From assembly GCA_905160935.1 (NCBI GenBank), contig CAJHZI010000305.1, forward strand, positions 115,001 through 179,000: a stretch of DNA of 64,000 bases, written 5' to 3'. Below, in pieces: positions 1 through 11,338 of this stretch; position 1 is the stretch's first letter, and each line of letters begins with the position of its first letter. The position numbers were made by a program, and so were the translations under genes. This DNA comes from Enchytraeus crypticus (taxonomy: Eukaryota; Annelida; Clitellata; Enchytraeida; Enchytraeidae). The notes beneath the pieces are model-generated. The model was not told where the DNA came from. It ran no database searches and was given only the letters and a program-made list of their open reading frames with translations.

Positions 1-477
1 GTAAAGCCACAGAGATAATAGGTACGACAAAAGCAAAACATATCAGTGATCTGAAAATAGGATCAGTCATCACCAAATATGTAAATTTTAAATATGCACA
101 CAATTTATCAGTGGATATTAGGAGAAAAAACTAACTTGACTTTACTAGCTGGCTTTTAGCTGGCTTATTGAGTTTATAGTAGAGCTTTTGCAGTCAGTGC
201 ATCAGCTTTAATTCATAGGTGGTCAATCTATCTACCCCTCAGAAATCATTGACACAAGTCATTTCAGTCCTATATCTGTGTTATTCGCCTCTTATGAACT
301 AATACAAATGTGGGTGGATTAAACTGTTTCACTCTCGCTAACCTTTTCTTGCTAACATTCAGTTGGTCGCAAAATGGACTACGACAGTTTTTGTAACAGG
401 CAAAGTTAAAATTAACACAGAATCTCATCCTGTAATTGATTTATAAATAAATTTCTGTAGCACATAATCGTCGACAC
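1..477. other. intron or flank of left otopetrin, nothing recognised
   Basis: AT-rich DNA at the window edge, downstream of the TM2 exon. No exon, repeat or RNA gene was recognised. Confidence 0.5.
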
Positions 478-625
478 CTTGTGGTTTTCTCCGCTTGTGG
501 GATTTTCCCATGACTCGCTGATTCTGATTGGCCGGGCCAGCAGGCGGGTGGGCCTGACGATACAGGTAGATCTGTAGGTAGACGAGAAACAGGCTGCCCA
601 GTGAGAACTCATACACCAGAAACAC
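478..625 (-). CDS. left otopetrin exon 3 (TM2)
   Basis: Preceded by CATCTCGCAG, 49 codons plus one base. It encodes TM2 ([15 protein letters not shown]) and a basic intracellular loop ending RRKPQ. The donor CAAG|GTGTCG is phase 1; no following exon is visible before base 1. Confidence 0.75.
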
Positions 626-2353
626 CTGCGAGATGTGATACACTAATTGTGATAGAGATAGTGATAGAGATGGTGATAGAGAGAGTGATAGAGTGATAGA
701 GATGGTGATAGAGAGAGTGATAGAGAGAGTGATAGAGATAATGATAAAGATAGTGATAGAGAGAGTGATAGAGAGAGTGATAGAGAGAGTGATAGAGAGG
801 GTGATAGAGAGAGTGATAGAGATGGTGATAGAGAGAGTGATAGTGATATCACTATCACTATCAATACCATTAGTGATAATGAAAATGACAGTTATAGTGA
901 TATACACTGTAGATATAATAGTGGAAGTGATAGTGGAAGTGATAGTGGAAGTGATAGTGGAAGTGATAGAGACAGCGATAGAGACAGTGATCGAGATAAA
1001 TATATCCAAATATTTATATATTTATATTCATAATTTTCATATAAATTTTTACAATATATTTGTCATCATCGAGGTCAGAGTTTAGTGCGTCTCCCAGCCT
1101 GTTCCTGACACCTCCCCCGTGCTGATGAAACAGACGCTAAACCTCGTCCTATGTTACCCAGAGGTCACAGATCTTTATTATCTTTCATTATTTTATTATC
1201 ACAGATCTTTTAAATCTTTTATAATTTTATTCTCTTATCAGGGCACATGTTAGAGTCTTCGGACCTTTGTGTCCTTTTCATTTCATGTGAATTGCTTTAT
1301 TTGTGAGACTTTCAATCTCTATTGTGTGAAATGATTGAATCATTTAAAAACAACGAAACAGACCGCATAGTAAGCCGTGTTGAGCCAGGTTTCGTGCAGT
1401 GCCTCTGTGAGGGGAAACATTGTACCCACGAGCACCAGCAATACAGCGTAGATCAGACTCCATAGGCTCGAGGAGTCCCTGGTCCGTCTACAACAAATAT
1501 ACACCTGCTTCATCTCGTACAGTAGTCTAGAAGACCTGAGTTATTGTTATTATTATAATTTATGTAGTATTATTACTTGTTATATTATTCGTTTTTCTAT
1601 TATAGAATTTGCTAAAAAAAACATCGTCTACACGGATGAAAAGAAAGGCTGAGGAGAGAATTGGTAAGAGTTATATGTCATGTATCTGCCGTTAGGCAGT
1701 GCACTAAGAGAAGCAGAAGATTATTATTATCTTTTTAATTTATCCCTGTACAAAGAACCTGGGGTTTGATAAAAACGATTCAAGCAAAACGGGCTGAATC
1801 GCCGCCCGGTTACTCGAGGTAATCAATCGGCTTAAAAGAATTGTTGAAGCACACTGCATTAAATCTTTGCAAAGTCATGGAAAGCCTTTATTATTATTAC
1901 TATTATTAACATTTTTTATTATTATCATCGTCATCGTCATCATCATCATCAGGAGCATTATTTTTATCATTTTTATTATTATTAGTTACATTATTTTATC
2001 TTATTATGGTTACATGTTTTTATTATTATTAATTGCTGTTATTGTTGATTTGAAGCTTTATTTATTTATTTAGTTTAGTTATTAATTTATCTAGTTATTT
2101 AATTATATCCGAGACTTTCCCAATATCATCCTCGAATAAGGAAACGGCAGCTAAAGAATCGAAGTATCAGAACGAATCACAGCGCTGCAATACTGCAATA
2201 ACGCCTCTGTGCACAAGAGTATAGACAGAGAACTCACCTTGAATGACTCAGTCCTCTTTCACAGTTCTCTTCACCTGTCAGACAATCCTCTCTGATCCTG
2301 TTAGGACTGATGTGAGCGGTGGAAGAAGCGGAGTGCGAGACTGCCATGTCCAT
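478..2353 (-). CDS. otopetrin-type proton channel, 5' part (three exons, runs off left edge)
   Basis: Otopetrins are 12-helix proton-selective channels of the plasma membrane. Three exons with compatible phases (2238-2353, 1364-1487, 478-625) encode a start Met, a polar 38-residue N terminus, then [20 protein letters not shown] (TM1, family-like pattern of a small hydrophobic helix followed by P-L-x-E) and [19 protein letters not shown] (TM2), then a basic loop KSHKRRKPQ. The last visible exon ends in phase 1 at a GT, so the rest of the gene lies left of base 1. An in-frame TAA lies eight codons upstream of the ATG at 2353, supporting this start. It lies on the same strand as, and about 8 kb downstream of, another otopetrin fragment (10279-12393), suggesting a tandem pair. 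Assignment rests on TM1/TM2 resemblance only, hence not full confidence. Confidence 0.75.
648..984. repeat. GTGATAGAGA minisatellite upstream of otopetrin exon 3 acceptor
   Basis: About 25 copies of a 10-12 bp unit (GTGATAGAGA, later GTGATAGTGGAA), turning into a small ATATCACTATCACTATCA inverted stretch near 847-866. On the minus strand it is pyrimidine-rich and begins about 23 bp upstream of the exon acceptor, so it forms much of the polypyrimidine tract. The acceptor region itself (TATCACATCTCGCAG) looks like a unit variant. Confidence 0.85.
1364..1487 (-). CDS. left otopetrin exon 2 (TM1)
   Basis: Preceded by TTGTTGTAG, it encodes 41 codons including the TM1 helix [16 protein letters not shown] and the TEALHETW turn. 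The donor GCG|GTCTGT is phase 0 and joins in frame to GTG TTT at 625. Confidence 0.75.
1488..2237. other. first intron of left otopetrin; TTATTA-rich
   Basis: Intronic DNA. It holds a short remnant at 1684-1712 (CTGCCGTTAGGCAGTGCACT) of the repeat family whose longer copies carry a reverse-transcriptase tail, and a TTATTA/ATCATC-rich low-complexity stretch at about 1888-2090. Confidence 0.6.
2238..2353 (-). CDS. left otopetrin exon 1 (start codon)
   Basis: Begins ATG GAC ATG at 2353 after an in-frame TAA, encodes 38 codons rich in Ser, Glu and Arg with no membrane segment (cytosolic N terminus expected), and ends TCATTCAAG followed by GTGAGT. Phase 2 at the donor pairs with the single base at the start of the 1364-1487 exon to complete an Arg codon. 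Confidence 0.7.
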
Positions 2354-2849
2354 ATTTACTTCATCCAGTGTCCTTTATGTCTTCTAATTGTCTTCTAATT
2401 TCGTGCGGTGTTACTGTCTTTTTAGGAAATAAATTCCAACAATTTAATTAATTGCTGGATCAAATAATTCAGGCGAATTGTGAAGGTAACCCCTTTCAAA
2501 ATGGAGTGTAAAAATTATAAATGTAAGTCTGAATTTTCAGTGCTATAATTTCTCTTAAAATCTGAAGGCAATATATAAGTGCATACAGGCTGCGCATGAA
2601 AAATATCCCCCTAGCAAAATTACGACAGCTTAGCCACTTATTGATATTTCGCCTTGATATTGTAAGGTTCTCTTGTGGAGGAATGTTCCCACAAGCTGAC
2701 CAAATTTTGTAAAAATATTTTTAAAGGAACCGGAGTTATCCACGTTTTGCGAAAAAATTGATTTTTTTTCATTTAACACGCAACGTCAGAATCAATTCCT
2801 TTTTGAAACAGTGCTGACCCTGAAAAAGGCCGTAATTTAGGATTAGGGT
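2354..2849. other. intergenic, upstream of left otopetrin
   Basis: Presumed promoter and 5' UTR region of the minus-strand otopetrin. No motif could be supported; no repeats recognised. Confidence 0.4.
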
Positions 2850-3107
2850 TATCTAGGGTTAAGGTTATCTGGGGTTAGGGTTATCTGAGGTTAGGGTTAT
2901 CTAGGATTAGGGTTATCTAGGGTTATGGTTATCTAGGGTTAGGGCTATCTGGGGTTAGGGTTATCTGGGGTTAGGCTTATCTAGGGTTATGTTTATCTAG
3001 GGTTAGGGTTATCTAGGGTGTTAGGGTTATCTGGGGTTAGGGTTATCAGGGGTTTAGGGTTATCTGGGGTTAGGGTTATCAGGGGGTTAGGGTTATCTGG
3101 GGTTAGG
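2850..3107. repeat. telomere-like minisatellite, TTAGGGTTATCTGGGG units
   Basis: About 16 imperfect copies of a 14-17 bp unit in which TTAGGGTTA alternates with TCTGGGG or TCTAGGG. It contains the vertebrate-type telomere hexamer but the spacing is not pure TTAGGG. Confidence 0.85.
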
Positions 3108-3287
3108 AATAACATCCTCTACTTAACTTACAGGTGAGGGTTATGGTTATGTATCATAGCTAGTCATAACCCTCACTTGTACCTGTGCCCCTGTGATCTA
3201 AAGTGTTGCACTCTACACCCTACCTCTATCTAATAATAATACTAATTATTATTATTAATATTCTTATTATTATTATTATTATCATAA

Positions 3288-3365
3288 TAAAGGTTTAACG
3301 TCCGTTTCCTCATCCAGGGATGATATCAGGGTCGTCCCCAACAGCACATATCACTACAGATCAAT
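3288..3365 (+). mobile_element. dispersed repeat F copy
   Basis: The stretch TTTAACGTCCGTTTCCTCAT followed by CAGGGATGATATCAGGG recurs at 20483-20530, 22376-22425, 26962-27012 and about 16205-16255, marking a dispersed family of unknown class. Confidence 0.45.
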
Positions 3366-3976
3366 TCACACAGACCAATCTGCTAAAGAAATAATCTGAG
3401 AAGTAAGGTCCTAAACGAAAGCCAGTCCGGTGATCAAAATTTTCAGGGTAGATACCAACCTTCTCTTACAAATTGAGAAATATTTTAGTTGTCCTACAGA
3501 AAGCGATGCTACAGTGTTGATCTACAACTATGAACAACTATTTGACGTTACCGCAACGAGCTGGCTACATTTATACAACCCTTGTTACTAGAATTTGACC
3601 CGCCGATGACTGTTTCACAGCTGATTCAGTAGAGCGTCCAAACAGCCGTGTAGCAATTAACATATAAGAATAACAAAGCCTTGACAATATAAGTAGACCT
3701 TCACAGGCTCGGGAAAACTTAATGATGAAAAACTAAAGTTGTTGTTACGCTTGTTTGTTTGTTTGTTTGTTTTAATAAAGAAATTTCACGGAGTTTTCAT
3801 AATTATAATAATTTTCATAATTATAATAATTTTCATATTTTAGTTTATGTTTATTTCTGTTCAATACGATTTCTGGCCCTGTCTGTTCATATCGCAGTGA
3901 TTTCTATTGTATTGTTCTTAAGAATTATAAGCGTTGTCTCGGGTTGTCATCACTGAACGCTTATGGAAAGAACACG

Positions 3977-3977
<1 letters not shown>

Positions 3978-4039
<62 letters not shown>

Positions 4040-4052
4040 ACACTATATAACA

Positions 4053-4101
<49 letters not shown>

Positions 4102-4114
4102 ACACTATATAACA

Positions 4115-4157
<43 letters not shown>

Positions 4158-4184
4158 GTATATAGGCCGATATATATATCTATA

Positions 4185-4255
<71 letters not shown>

Positions 4256-4262
4256 TATATAT
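3978..4262. repeat. (AT)n microsatellite, interrupted
   Basis: Nearly pure AT dinucleotides broken by two ACAACACTATATAACACACT interruptions about 78 bp apart, a small higher-order repeat. Shorter AT tracts follow at 4538-4600. Confidence 0.95.
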
Positions 4263-4923
4263 ATACATATCATATATGAAAAAAAAACGTTTTTTTACGT
4301 TTTTAATATCTTTGAAAAAAACGCATTTTTAACTATTTTTATTTTTTCTAAAATAAAAAATGTAAAAAATCGTAAACCATGGTTTGACGTGGACTGCTCA
4401 TAAATTTTGAGAAATTGACCTTAGTTTCGTGCCATAAACATCACCATATAAAAGGTAATTCATGACATTTTTGATTTTCCTAGTTAGGCAGATGTTCTAA
4501 TTTTAAAGACATTGTCTGCTAAGGACAAATATCTATTCAAAATATATATATAATATATATATTATATATATATATATTTATATGTATATGTGTATAATAT
4601 ATACAAATTAGCGACTCTTAATTTCTTATGGATTTAAATTTTCTTGTATTGATAATTATGAACAACTGACAGTGAGGCTGTATTTGACCTGAAAGTATTT
4701 GTTTATGTTTGTATGGAGTCTATGGACAAACTTTAGAACTTTAAATAAAGTCTACTTATAATAAAATTGTGTAGTGTTATGAAATGAAGGCATGGTAATA
4801 TATATGCAAGCCTACGTGTACGTTACCAACGTTTTTTTCAACGTTTTTTTACGTTTTTTATTTTTTCGGAAAAGAACGCGTTTTTTAACGTTTTTTATTT
4901 TTGGTAAGAACGTTTTTTTCATC

Positions 4924-4925
4924 TA

Positions 4926-5018
<93 letters not shown>

Positions 5019-5021
5019 TAT
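4924..5021. repeat. (TA)n microsatellite
   Basis: Alternating TA with one CAGTATAT interruption. It is preceded at 4828-4920 by ACGTTTTTTA-type short repeats also seen at 4285-4330. Confidence 0.95.
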
Positions 5022-5334
5022 GTGGAGCTTATCCCTATTCCTAACTACTACGGAGTAACTGTGATAAAGTCGTTACTCCGATTAATTCCTGTCACAGGGT
5101 TCAGCCTTTAGCAAGAAATTCCACTTTCCCAGCACGCCTATAAATAACCTGAGAGCTTTGGCTAAGCGAGACAACATGGAATCCGTTAATAGTAATTGCT
5201 TAAATATGCAGAACATACAGAAACTAGTGAGTTGTAGCAGATTAGTCAGCTGTGGAAAACCGTGATCTCCAAGTCCTCAAGAGATACCGTATATGTAAAA
5301 ATAGGTTTATTTAGTATTTTAATATTTGGTAACA

Positions 5335-5650
5335 TTTAACAGGGTGCAAAATTTATTAGCACCCATTAGCCTACGGGCCTAGGATTTATTAGGATTCATT
5401 AGCCTATGCTATGCCTATGACATTAGCATACCGTGCCTATAGTTTATTAACATACGTTACCATACGATGCCTTTTAGTTTATTAACATACGTTACCATAC
5501 GATGCCTATAGTTTATTAGCATACGTTACCATACTGTGCCTATAGTTTATTAGCATACGTTACCATACGATGCCTATAGTTTATTAGCATACGTTACCAT
5601 ACGATGCCTATAGTTTATTAGGATTTATTAGCCTACTGTGCCTTGATTTG
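5335..5650. repeat. minisatellite, about 35 bp unit
   Basis: Six to seven copies of a unit with core CCTATAGTTTATTAGCATAC followed by GTTACCATACGATG, degenerating at both ends. Confidence 0.85.
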
Positions 5651-5739
5651 TTATGCTTCAATAAAGCGACTGTCAATGCCTGATAGTACAACATACTTGT
5701 CCTGGTTAACAGCCGGTAATGCTATGAAGTAGCTAGAGT

Positions 5740-6213
5740 TATATTAGAATTGATCTACAAACAAACAGGTGTTTATACTAGAATTGATCTACAAACAAAC
5801 GGGTGTTTATATTAGAATTGATCTACAAACAAACGGGTGTTTATATTAGAATTGATCTACAAACAAACGGGTGTTTATATTAGAATTGATCTACAAACAA
5901 ACGGGTGTTTATATTAGAATTGATCTACAAACAAACGGGTGTTTATATTAGAATTGATCTGCAAACAAACGGGTGTTTATATTAGAATTGATCTACAAAC
6001 AAACGGGTGTTATATTAGAATTGATCTACAAACAAGCGGGTGTTTTATTAGAATTGATCTACAAACAAACGGGTGTTTATATTAGAATTGATCTACAAAC
6101 AAACGGGTGTTATATTAGAATTGATCTACAAACAAACGGGTGTTTATATTAGAATTGATCTACAAACAAACGGGTGTTATATTAGAATTGATCTACAAAC
6201 AAACGGGTGTTTA
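5740..6213. repeat. minisatellite, 33 bp unit
   Basis: About 14 near-identical copies of a unit with core TTAGAATTGATCTACAAACA followed by AACGGGTGTTTATA. Copies with two or more bases missing alternate near 6005-6185. Confidence 0.92.
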
Positions 6214-6328
6214 TAGACTCAAGATAAGAGCAATAAATGACTCTTCACTGCTCAGGTTGACAACCTAATCTGAATTTAATCGAAACAGAAGCTAAATTAA
6301 ATTTAATAATTATTTTTAACATTTAAAA

Positions 6329-6461
6329 AAGCTGGTAAAGCTAATGTTAACGCCAGTATTCTCACTCGAAGGCGATGTCAGTGACGGATGAGCACAGGAT
6401 TTGAATCCCACACCTACTGATCCGCGGTCGAATATGTTACCGACGTCGTCACTGGCTCCAG
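6329..6461 (-). mobile_element. tRNA-derived SINE (family A)
   Basis: Family A consensus, read on the element's own strand: GGAGCCAGTGGCGATGTCGG (box-A-like), about 30 bp later GGGTTCAAATCCTGGG (box-B-like), then CGCCCGTCACTGACATCGC and a tail ending GACGTTAACATTAGCTTTA. The two boxes with tRNA spacing indicate RNA polymerase III origin. About 21 copies occur in this window, in both orientations. This copy is full length but diverged. Confidence 0.8.
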
Positions 6462-7054
6462 ATTTCGATAACTTGAGGTGGTTACTTGTATTTACTGCAT
6501 AGATTAATTTTATAAACCATGGACCTGCCGTTAGGCAATGCTAGAAGAAGATGATGCCGATGATGATAATGATGATGATGATGATGACGATGATGAATTT
6601 ACAACCAGACTCGTCGCCGATGTCTCGTTCACGTCGAGTAATTAACGTTACATAAAAATCGAACTGACCAAAAAAACCTCTTATCTGGCGAATATTTAAT
6701 ATGTTGATTAATTCATGAATTGATAGACAACTTGATGGATTAATTAATTAATTGCAGATTATTTTCAAGTCTCATCTCACCCGAGGCAACAATATCACAG
6801 GAATGTTCACGATGATAAACAACAGAAATAAATAAATAGAAATCTCAAATATGTACAGAGTTAGCCACAAAATCTCACCATCTTCCTAAAACGACACATA
6901 AAATTTTATACAAAATACAAAACTAACAAGTGTATAACAAATCGAGTGAACTCGGTTCAAACTATTCCTAGCAAATGATCGCTACTTTAGGTCCGATAAA
7001 CTTAAGGTAACTGAACAAATATAGTACACACTAGTTAATAGTGATCATATTAGT

Positions 7055-7580
7055 AAGGTATGACACAGTTATATTAACAAGTGTGTCATGACACAGTTAT
7101 ATGTACAAGTGTGTCATGACACAGTTATATGTACAAGTGTGTCATGACACAGTTATATTAACAAGTGTGTCATGACACAGTTATATTAACAAGTGTGTTA
7201 TGACACAGTTATATGTACAAGTGTGTCATGACACAGTTATATGCACAAGTGTGTCATGACACAGTTATATTAACAAGTGTGTTATGACACAGTTATATTC
7301 ACAAGCGTAGCATGATACAGTCATATTAACAAGTGTGTCATGACACAGTTATATTAACAAGTGTGTCATGACACAGCTATATTCACACGCATGTTATATG
7401 ACATAGATATATTCACAAGCGTGTAACGACACAGTCATTTTAACAACTGTGCCATAACACAGTCATTTCAACAAGTGTGTCGTGACACAGTTATATTGAC
7501 AAGTGTGTCATGACACGGTCATTTCAACAAGTGTGTCATGCCACGGTTATTTCAACAAGTGTGTCAAGACACAGTTATAC
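7055..7580. repeat. minisatellite, 28 bp palindromic unit
   Basis: About 18 copies of a unit reading TGACACAGTTATATTAACAA then GTGTGTCA. Adjacent units create the perfect palindrome GTGTCATGACAC, so each junction can form a hairpin. Confidence 0.9.
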
Positions 7581-7744
7581 TCAAGTAAGGCACATGAAGA
7601 GAGGCTGCAGCTGAGTAATACGCTAATAATACACTTATTATACTGATGTAAACTGTAGAACAATAACTTACTAGAACTTACCCTAATAACAATGCGGTAT
7701 ATTACTTGTTAATGCAGGAAGCACCGTGTTGTACTACCCGTGTT

Positions 7745-8015
7745 ATGTCAGGAGTGCTGAAGATTAGACCAACCGTGGACTGCACGTGTCCAAAAAGGGT
7801 AATACAGAACTAACAGCCAAACCAGAGTAAGAAAGGGCGTTCGGTTGGTGATGGACTAATCTTCAGAAATTGCCCCAAAATTTTCTAAAACTAATACATT
7901 ACGTTAAATGGAAGAATTATTGATGATATGATGTAGGACAGAGTGGAATGGAGAAGGTCTGTTCTTATCCCGCCCCTAGCTAAACTGGGATTAAAGGGAA
8001 GATGATGATGATGAA
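7745..8015 (+). mobile_element. dispersed repeat C copy (GATGAT tail)
   Basis: Shares GGCGTTCGGTTGGTGA, AGACAGAG-type and TTAAACTGGGATT..AAGGGAAGATGATG blocks with copies at 8064-8390, 16316-16481, 23865-24049 and 62941-63143. The element ends in a (GAT)n tail, SINE- or LINE-end-like. No coding capacity seen. Confidence 0.65.
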
Positions 8016-8063
8016 CGCAGTTAATACCGAAGAAAGCAGATAAAAACTACCAAAGGAACTTAA

Positions 8064-8390
8064 TCATTATCATCATCATCATCATCATCATCATTATCAT
8101 CATCATTATCATCATCATTATCTTCCCTTAAATCCCAGTTTAATTAGACCTTCTCCATTCTTCTCTGTCCCACATCATATCTGCAATCAATCTCCTATTC
8201 CAAATAATCTAATAGTTGAATTTTCCCATATCCCATATTTTTTATCCATTCGTTTTAAATTTTTGTAGCAAATTTCTGGAGCCTAGGCGCTCACCAACCA
8301 AATGCCCTTTCTGACGTTGTTGGTTTAGATCTAGTTTTTATGTTGCCTTCTACTACACGTGCATATTTACACGGTGTTGGTCTATTCTTC
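8064..8390 (-). mobile_element. dispersed repeat C copy, inverted
   Basis: Begins (on plus) with (CATCAT)n, then AATCCCAGTTTAA and GCCTAGGCGCTCACCAACC. It is the inverse of the copy at 7745-8015, with the two (GAT)n tails facing each other about 50 bp apart. Confidence 0.65.
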
Positions 8391-9456
8391 AAGCAACCCG
8401 GACACAACACGGGGAACCTAAGAAACTTAATACTTTTCCGTTTAAGTTTCAAATACCAAAACAATGCTCAATGTTGCAAGCCTTGAAAAGAATTAACAAA
8501 ATAATGATCCTGGATTCGCAAATTGAGCAAATAGTAACAACTGGAGCATTTGGGTAAATACATCGATGTGGTGGTATTAAACGATAAATACAGTTACATA
8601 GAATACTAACATCAGATGCGCTTCGAAAAATATCAAATAAATATAAACACCTTTAATTGGGAGCTTAAAAGTCAAATACTAATGAAGTTGACAAAGAAAT
8701 ATTTGACTAAATTGTGACTTACATAAGCTCCATGGAGTTGATGTAAAACAGCGAAACTGTGAAATACGACAAAATACACGACAGTGAAGGTGAATAATCT
8801 ACAATATTGCAAGAAAGTTTGAATAGCTTCAAATGTTTCATACGATGAGCAAGGTCGTATTTTACTACATTACACGTTTACGTTTATTGCAGCAGGACTA
8901 TTCACCGGCGCACGTCTATAAAGCTCTGAATGATTTTAAAAATACTCAGTAAAATTACCATCAGGATCTGTGAAATATCTGAGTCAAATGTCTATCAATC
9001 AGTCGAAACATTTCCTTATATTTTCTTATATAAAATACGTTAACTTACTAACGCTCAAGCAGTTTTGGTCAATTCTTAAAAACATTTAAAAGTGCGAAAT
9101 AGACTCGTCAATAACTGAACGAAAACTTTCGAGCCTCTTTCTAATATAAGATAGCGAAGGAAATAAAATGAAAATGCTGAAATACCATTTAGATGGATAT
9201 GTAAAATATTTCTAAAATAATCAGTGACTTTCACAATTTCGACATTTAAATGTCGAGAACTCTGATAGTAGCGGTGTAATTAGTGGTTTTATTAGAGGCG
9301 CTATTTGACAACATACTCTAACTTTATGCGTATTACCATATAGGTGATGAATGTAAGGAAAAATATTGAGTCAGATTAGCAGTAGACTACAATAAGACTA
9401 CAATAATCACCGCAGTATTTACAGAATGGTAGTAGAAACAGTTCATATCTCATTAC
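8391..9456. other. intergenic, nothing recognised
   Basis: AT-rich unique-looking DNA between two repeats. No open frame of note, no RNA gene and no repeat recognised. Confidence 0.4.
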
Positions 9457-9489
9457 ATGTGTACATCATTGCACTCTGTACACCTCTAT

Positions 9490-10295
9490 ATGTACACACT
9501 TACATGTACACCTAACTATCCTGTGCACACACTTACATTTACACCTCAATACCCTGTGCACACACTTACATGTACACCTAACTATCCTGTGCACACACTT
9601 ACATGTACACCTAATTATCCTGTGTACACACTTACATGTACACCTCACTACCCTGTGTACACACTTATATGTACACCTCCCTACCATGTGCACACACTTA
9701 CATGTACACCTCACTACCCTGTGCACACACATGTACACCTCACTACCCTGTGTACACACTTACATGTACACTTCATTACCTGTGCACACACTTACATGTA
9801 CATCTCACTACCCTGTGTACACACTTACATGTACACCTCACTACCCTGTGCATACACTTACATGTACACCTCACTACCTGTGCACACACTTACATGTACA
9901 CCTCACTACCCTGTGCACACACTTACATGTACACCTCACTACCCTGTGCACTTACTTACATGTACACCTCACCACCCTGTGCATACACTTACATGTACAC
10001 CTCACTACCTGTGCACACACTTACATGTACACCTCACTACCCTGTGTACACACTTACATGTACACTTCACTACCTGTGCACACACTTACATGTACACCTC
10101 ACTACCCTGTGTACACACTTACATGTACACCTCACTACCTGTGCACACACTTACATGTACACCTCACTACACTGTGTACTCACTTATATGTACACCTCAC
10201 TACCCTGTGTACACACATGTACACTTCACTACCCTGTGCACACACTTACATGTACTCCTCACTACCCTGTGCACACACTTACATGTACACCTCAT
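9490..10295. repeat. minisatellite, 31-33 bp unit, overlapping the otopetrin 3' end
   Basis: About 25 copies with core CACTTACATGTACACCTCAC then TACCCTGTGCACA. Its right edge overlaps the last codons of the minus-strand otopetrin: on that strand each unit reads GAGGTGTACATGTAAGTGTG, which is the terminal E-V-Y-M-stop sequence. Long open frames across the array are a product of the repeat, not genes. Confidence 0.92.
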
Positions 10296-10842
10296 TACTC
10301 TCAGCCACTGACTCAATATCCTCCAGTGCTGCCGCTACATTGTCAAAACCCCTACCACGTGCAGTGTTACCACTCCTCAATTTCGCGTCAGGATTGGAAA
10401 GATTCCCCACAGAAATGGACCGCAGTAGACTTGAGTTCATCACCAGTGCGCTACCCACGTATCCGTCACTGACACTCGTGGCTCCGGGCCTTGCATGTGG
10501 ATCACGTCTGGACTCTGATCCCTGCGGAGCCTGGACCTTCTTGATCTTGTGATGGAGAGGCTCGTATGCACTGTGCCACACGTCCGCCAGGCAGATACTC
10601 GAGTGGAAGCGGAAGAAGAGAAGAAGTGGAAGAGAGATGTTGATGAGAAGAAGCCATGTGAGACTTCCGTAGTACGTTAGTTCCACCACGTGAAGCTCCA
10701 GTTCCTTGGCCTGAAGAGTGCGGTAGATCCAGAGAGCAACGTTACCCACTAATAGAAAAGTGACAGCACCTCTGCCAGGCATCTCGTCGACGTGTTTTTG
10801 TTTGGAGGGGTAGCGTCGCATTCCGCTCATTATTAGTATTAC
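10279..10842 (-). CDS. right otopetrin last exon with TM11-TM12 and tail
   Basis: Acceptor GATACTGCAG, then VILIMSGMRRYPSKQ, TM11, TM12 with FRFHSSICL, and a 90-residue tail rich in Ser, Arg and Gly ending ESNEVYM and TAA at 10279-10281. Alternatively the coding part may end at TACAT|GTAAGTG, a textbook splice donor that overlaps the stop, with a further exon beyond the adjoining minisatellite. Confidence 0.8.
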   Translation of the reverse strand, partial: VILIMSGMRRYPSKQKHVDEMPGRGAVTFLLVGNVALWIYRTLQAKELELHVVELTYYGSLTWLLLINISLPLLLFFRFHSSICLADVWHSAYEPLHHKIKKVQAPQGSESRRDPHARPGATSVSDGYVGSALVMNSSLLRSISVGNLSNPDAKLRSGNTARGRGFDNVAAALEDIESVAESNEVYM

Positions 10843-11303
10843 CTGCAGTATCAATCAATTCAATTCAATTTAATAAGAACATCAAAATGGGTTATTTAAA
10901 CCTGTAGAATTCACATACACAGCACACAAGCAAGCAAATGCAACAGGAAAAACACAAACTAAATCTAAATTCTGTTAAACTAAAATTCTGGTAAAGAAAT
11001 AAGATAAGTAATGGTAATTATTGAATCTGTGCATATAAAATAATTGATAATTAATAATATTAAATTGAGTTTTAAAGTCAATCAATCAATTAATTAATAA
11101 TGGGAATGCAATTTGCTACAATAAAAAATAACACTGTAATGCATTATAAATTACATCTATATATTAATTTCCTTTATACGAAGTCTCTCAATTTTTGATT
11201 TGCAGTACTTTGCTTAAAATTAGTTAGGCGTGATTTTAGGATTGAAATTAATTATATACACTTCATAAGATCCAGGATATTAAAAATAATAATAATAGTA
11301 ATA

Positions 11304-11338
<35 letters not shown>

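Noticed and set aside
425-1009. Single 194-codon minus-strand frame joining an Ile-Ser-Thr repeat to SQVFLVYEF
   Set aside because: Only the part from 625 to 478 is exonic; the rest is the GTGATAGAGA array read through the acceptor.
3918-5058. Tyr-Ile repeat proteins in AT tracts (also 43123-43566)
   Set aside because: Translations of (AT)n dinucleotides.
9457-10552. Three overlapping plus-strand frames of 280 or so codons with Thr-Cys-His-Tyr repeats
   Set aside because: Produced by the minisatellite and running antisense into the real otopetrin exon.
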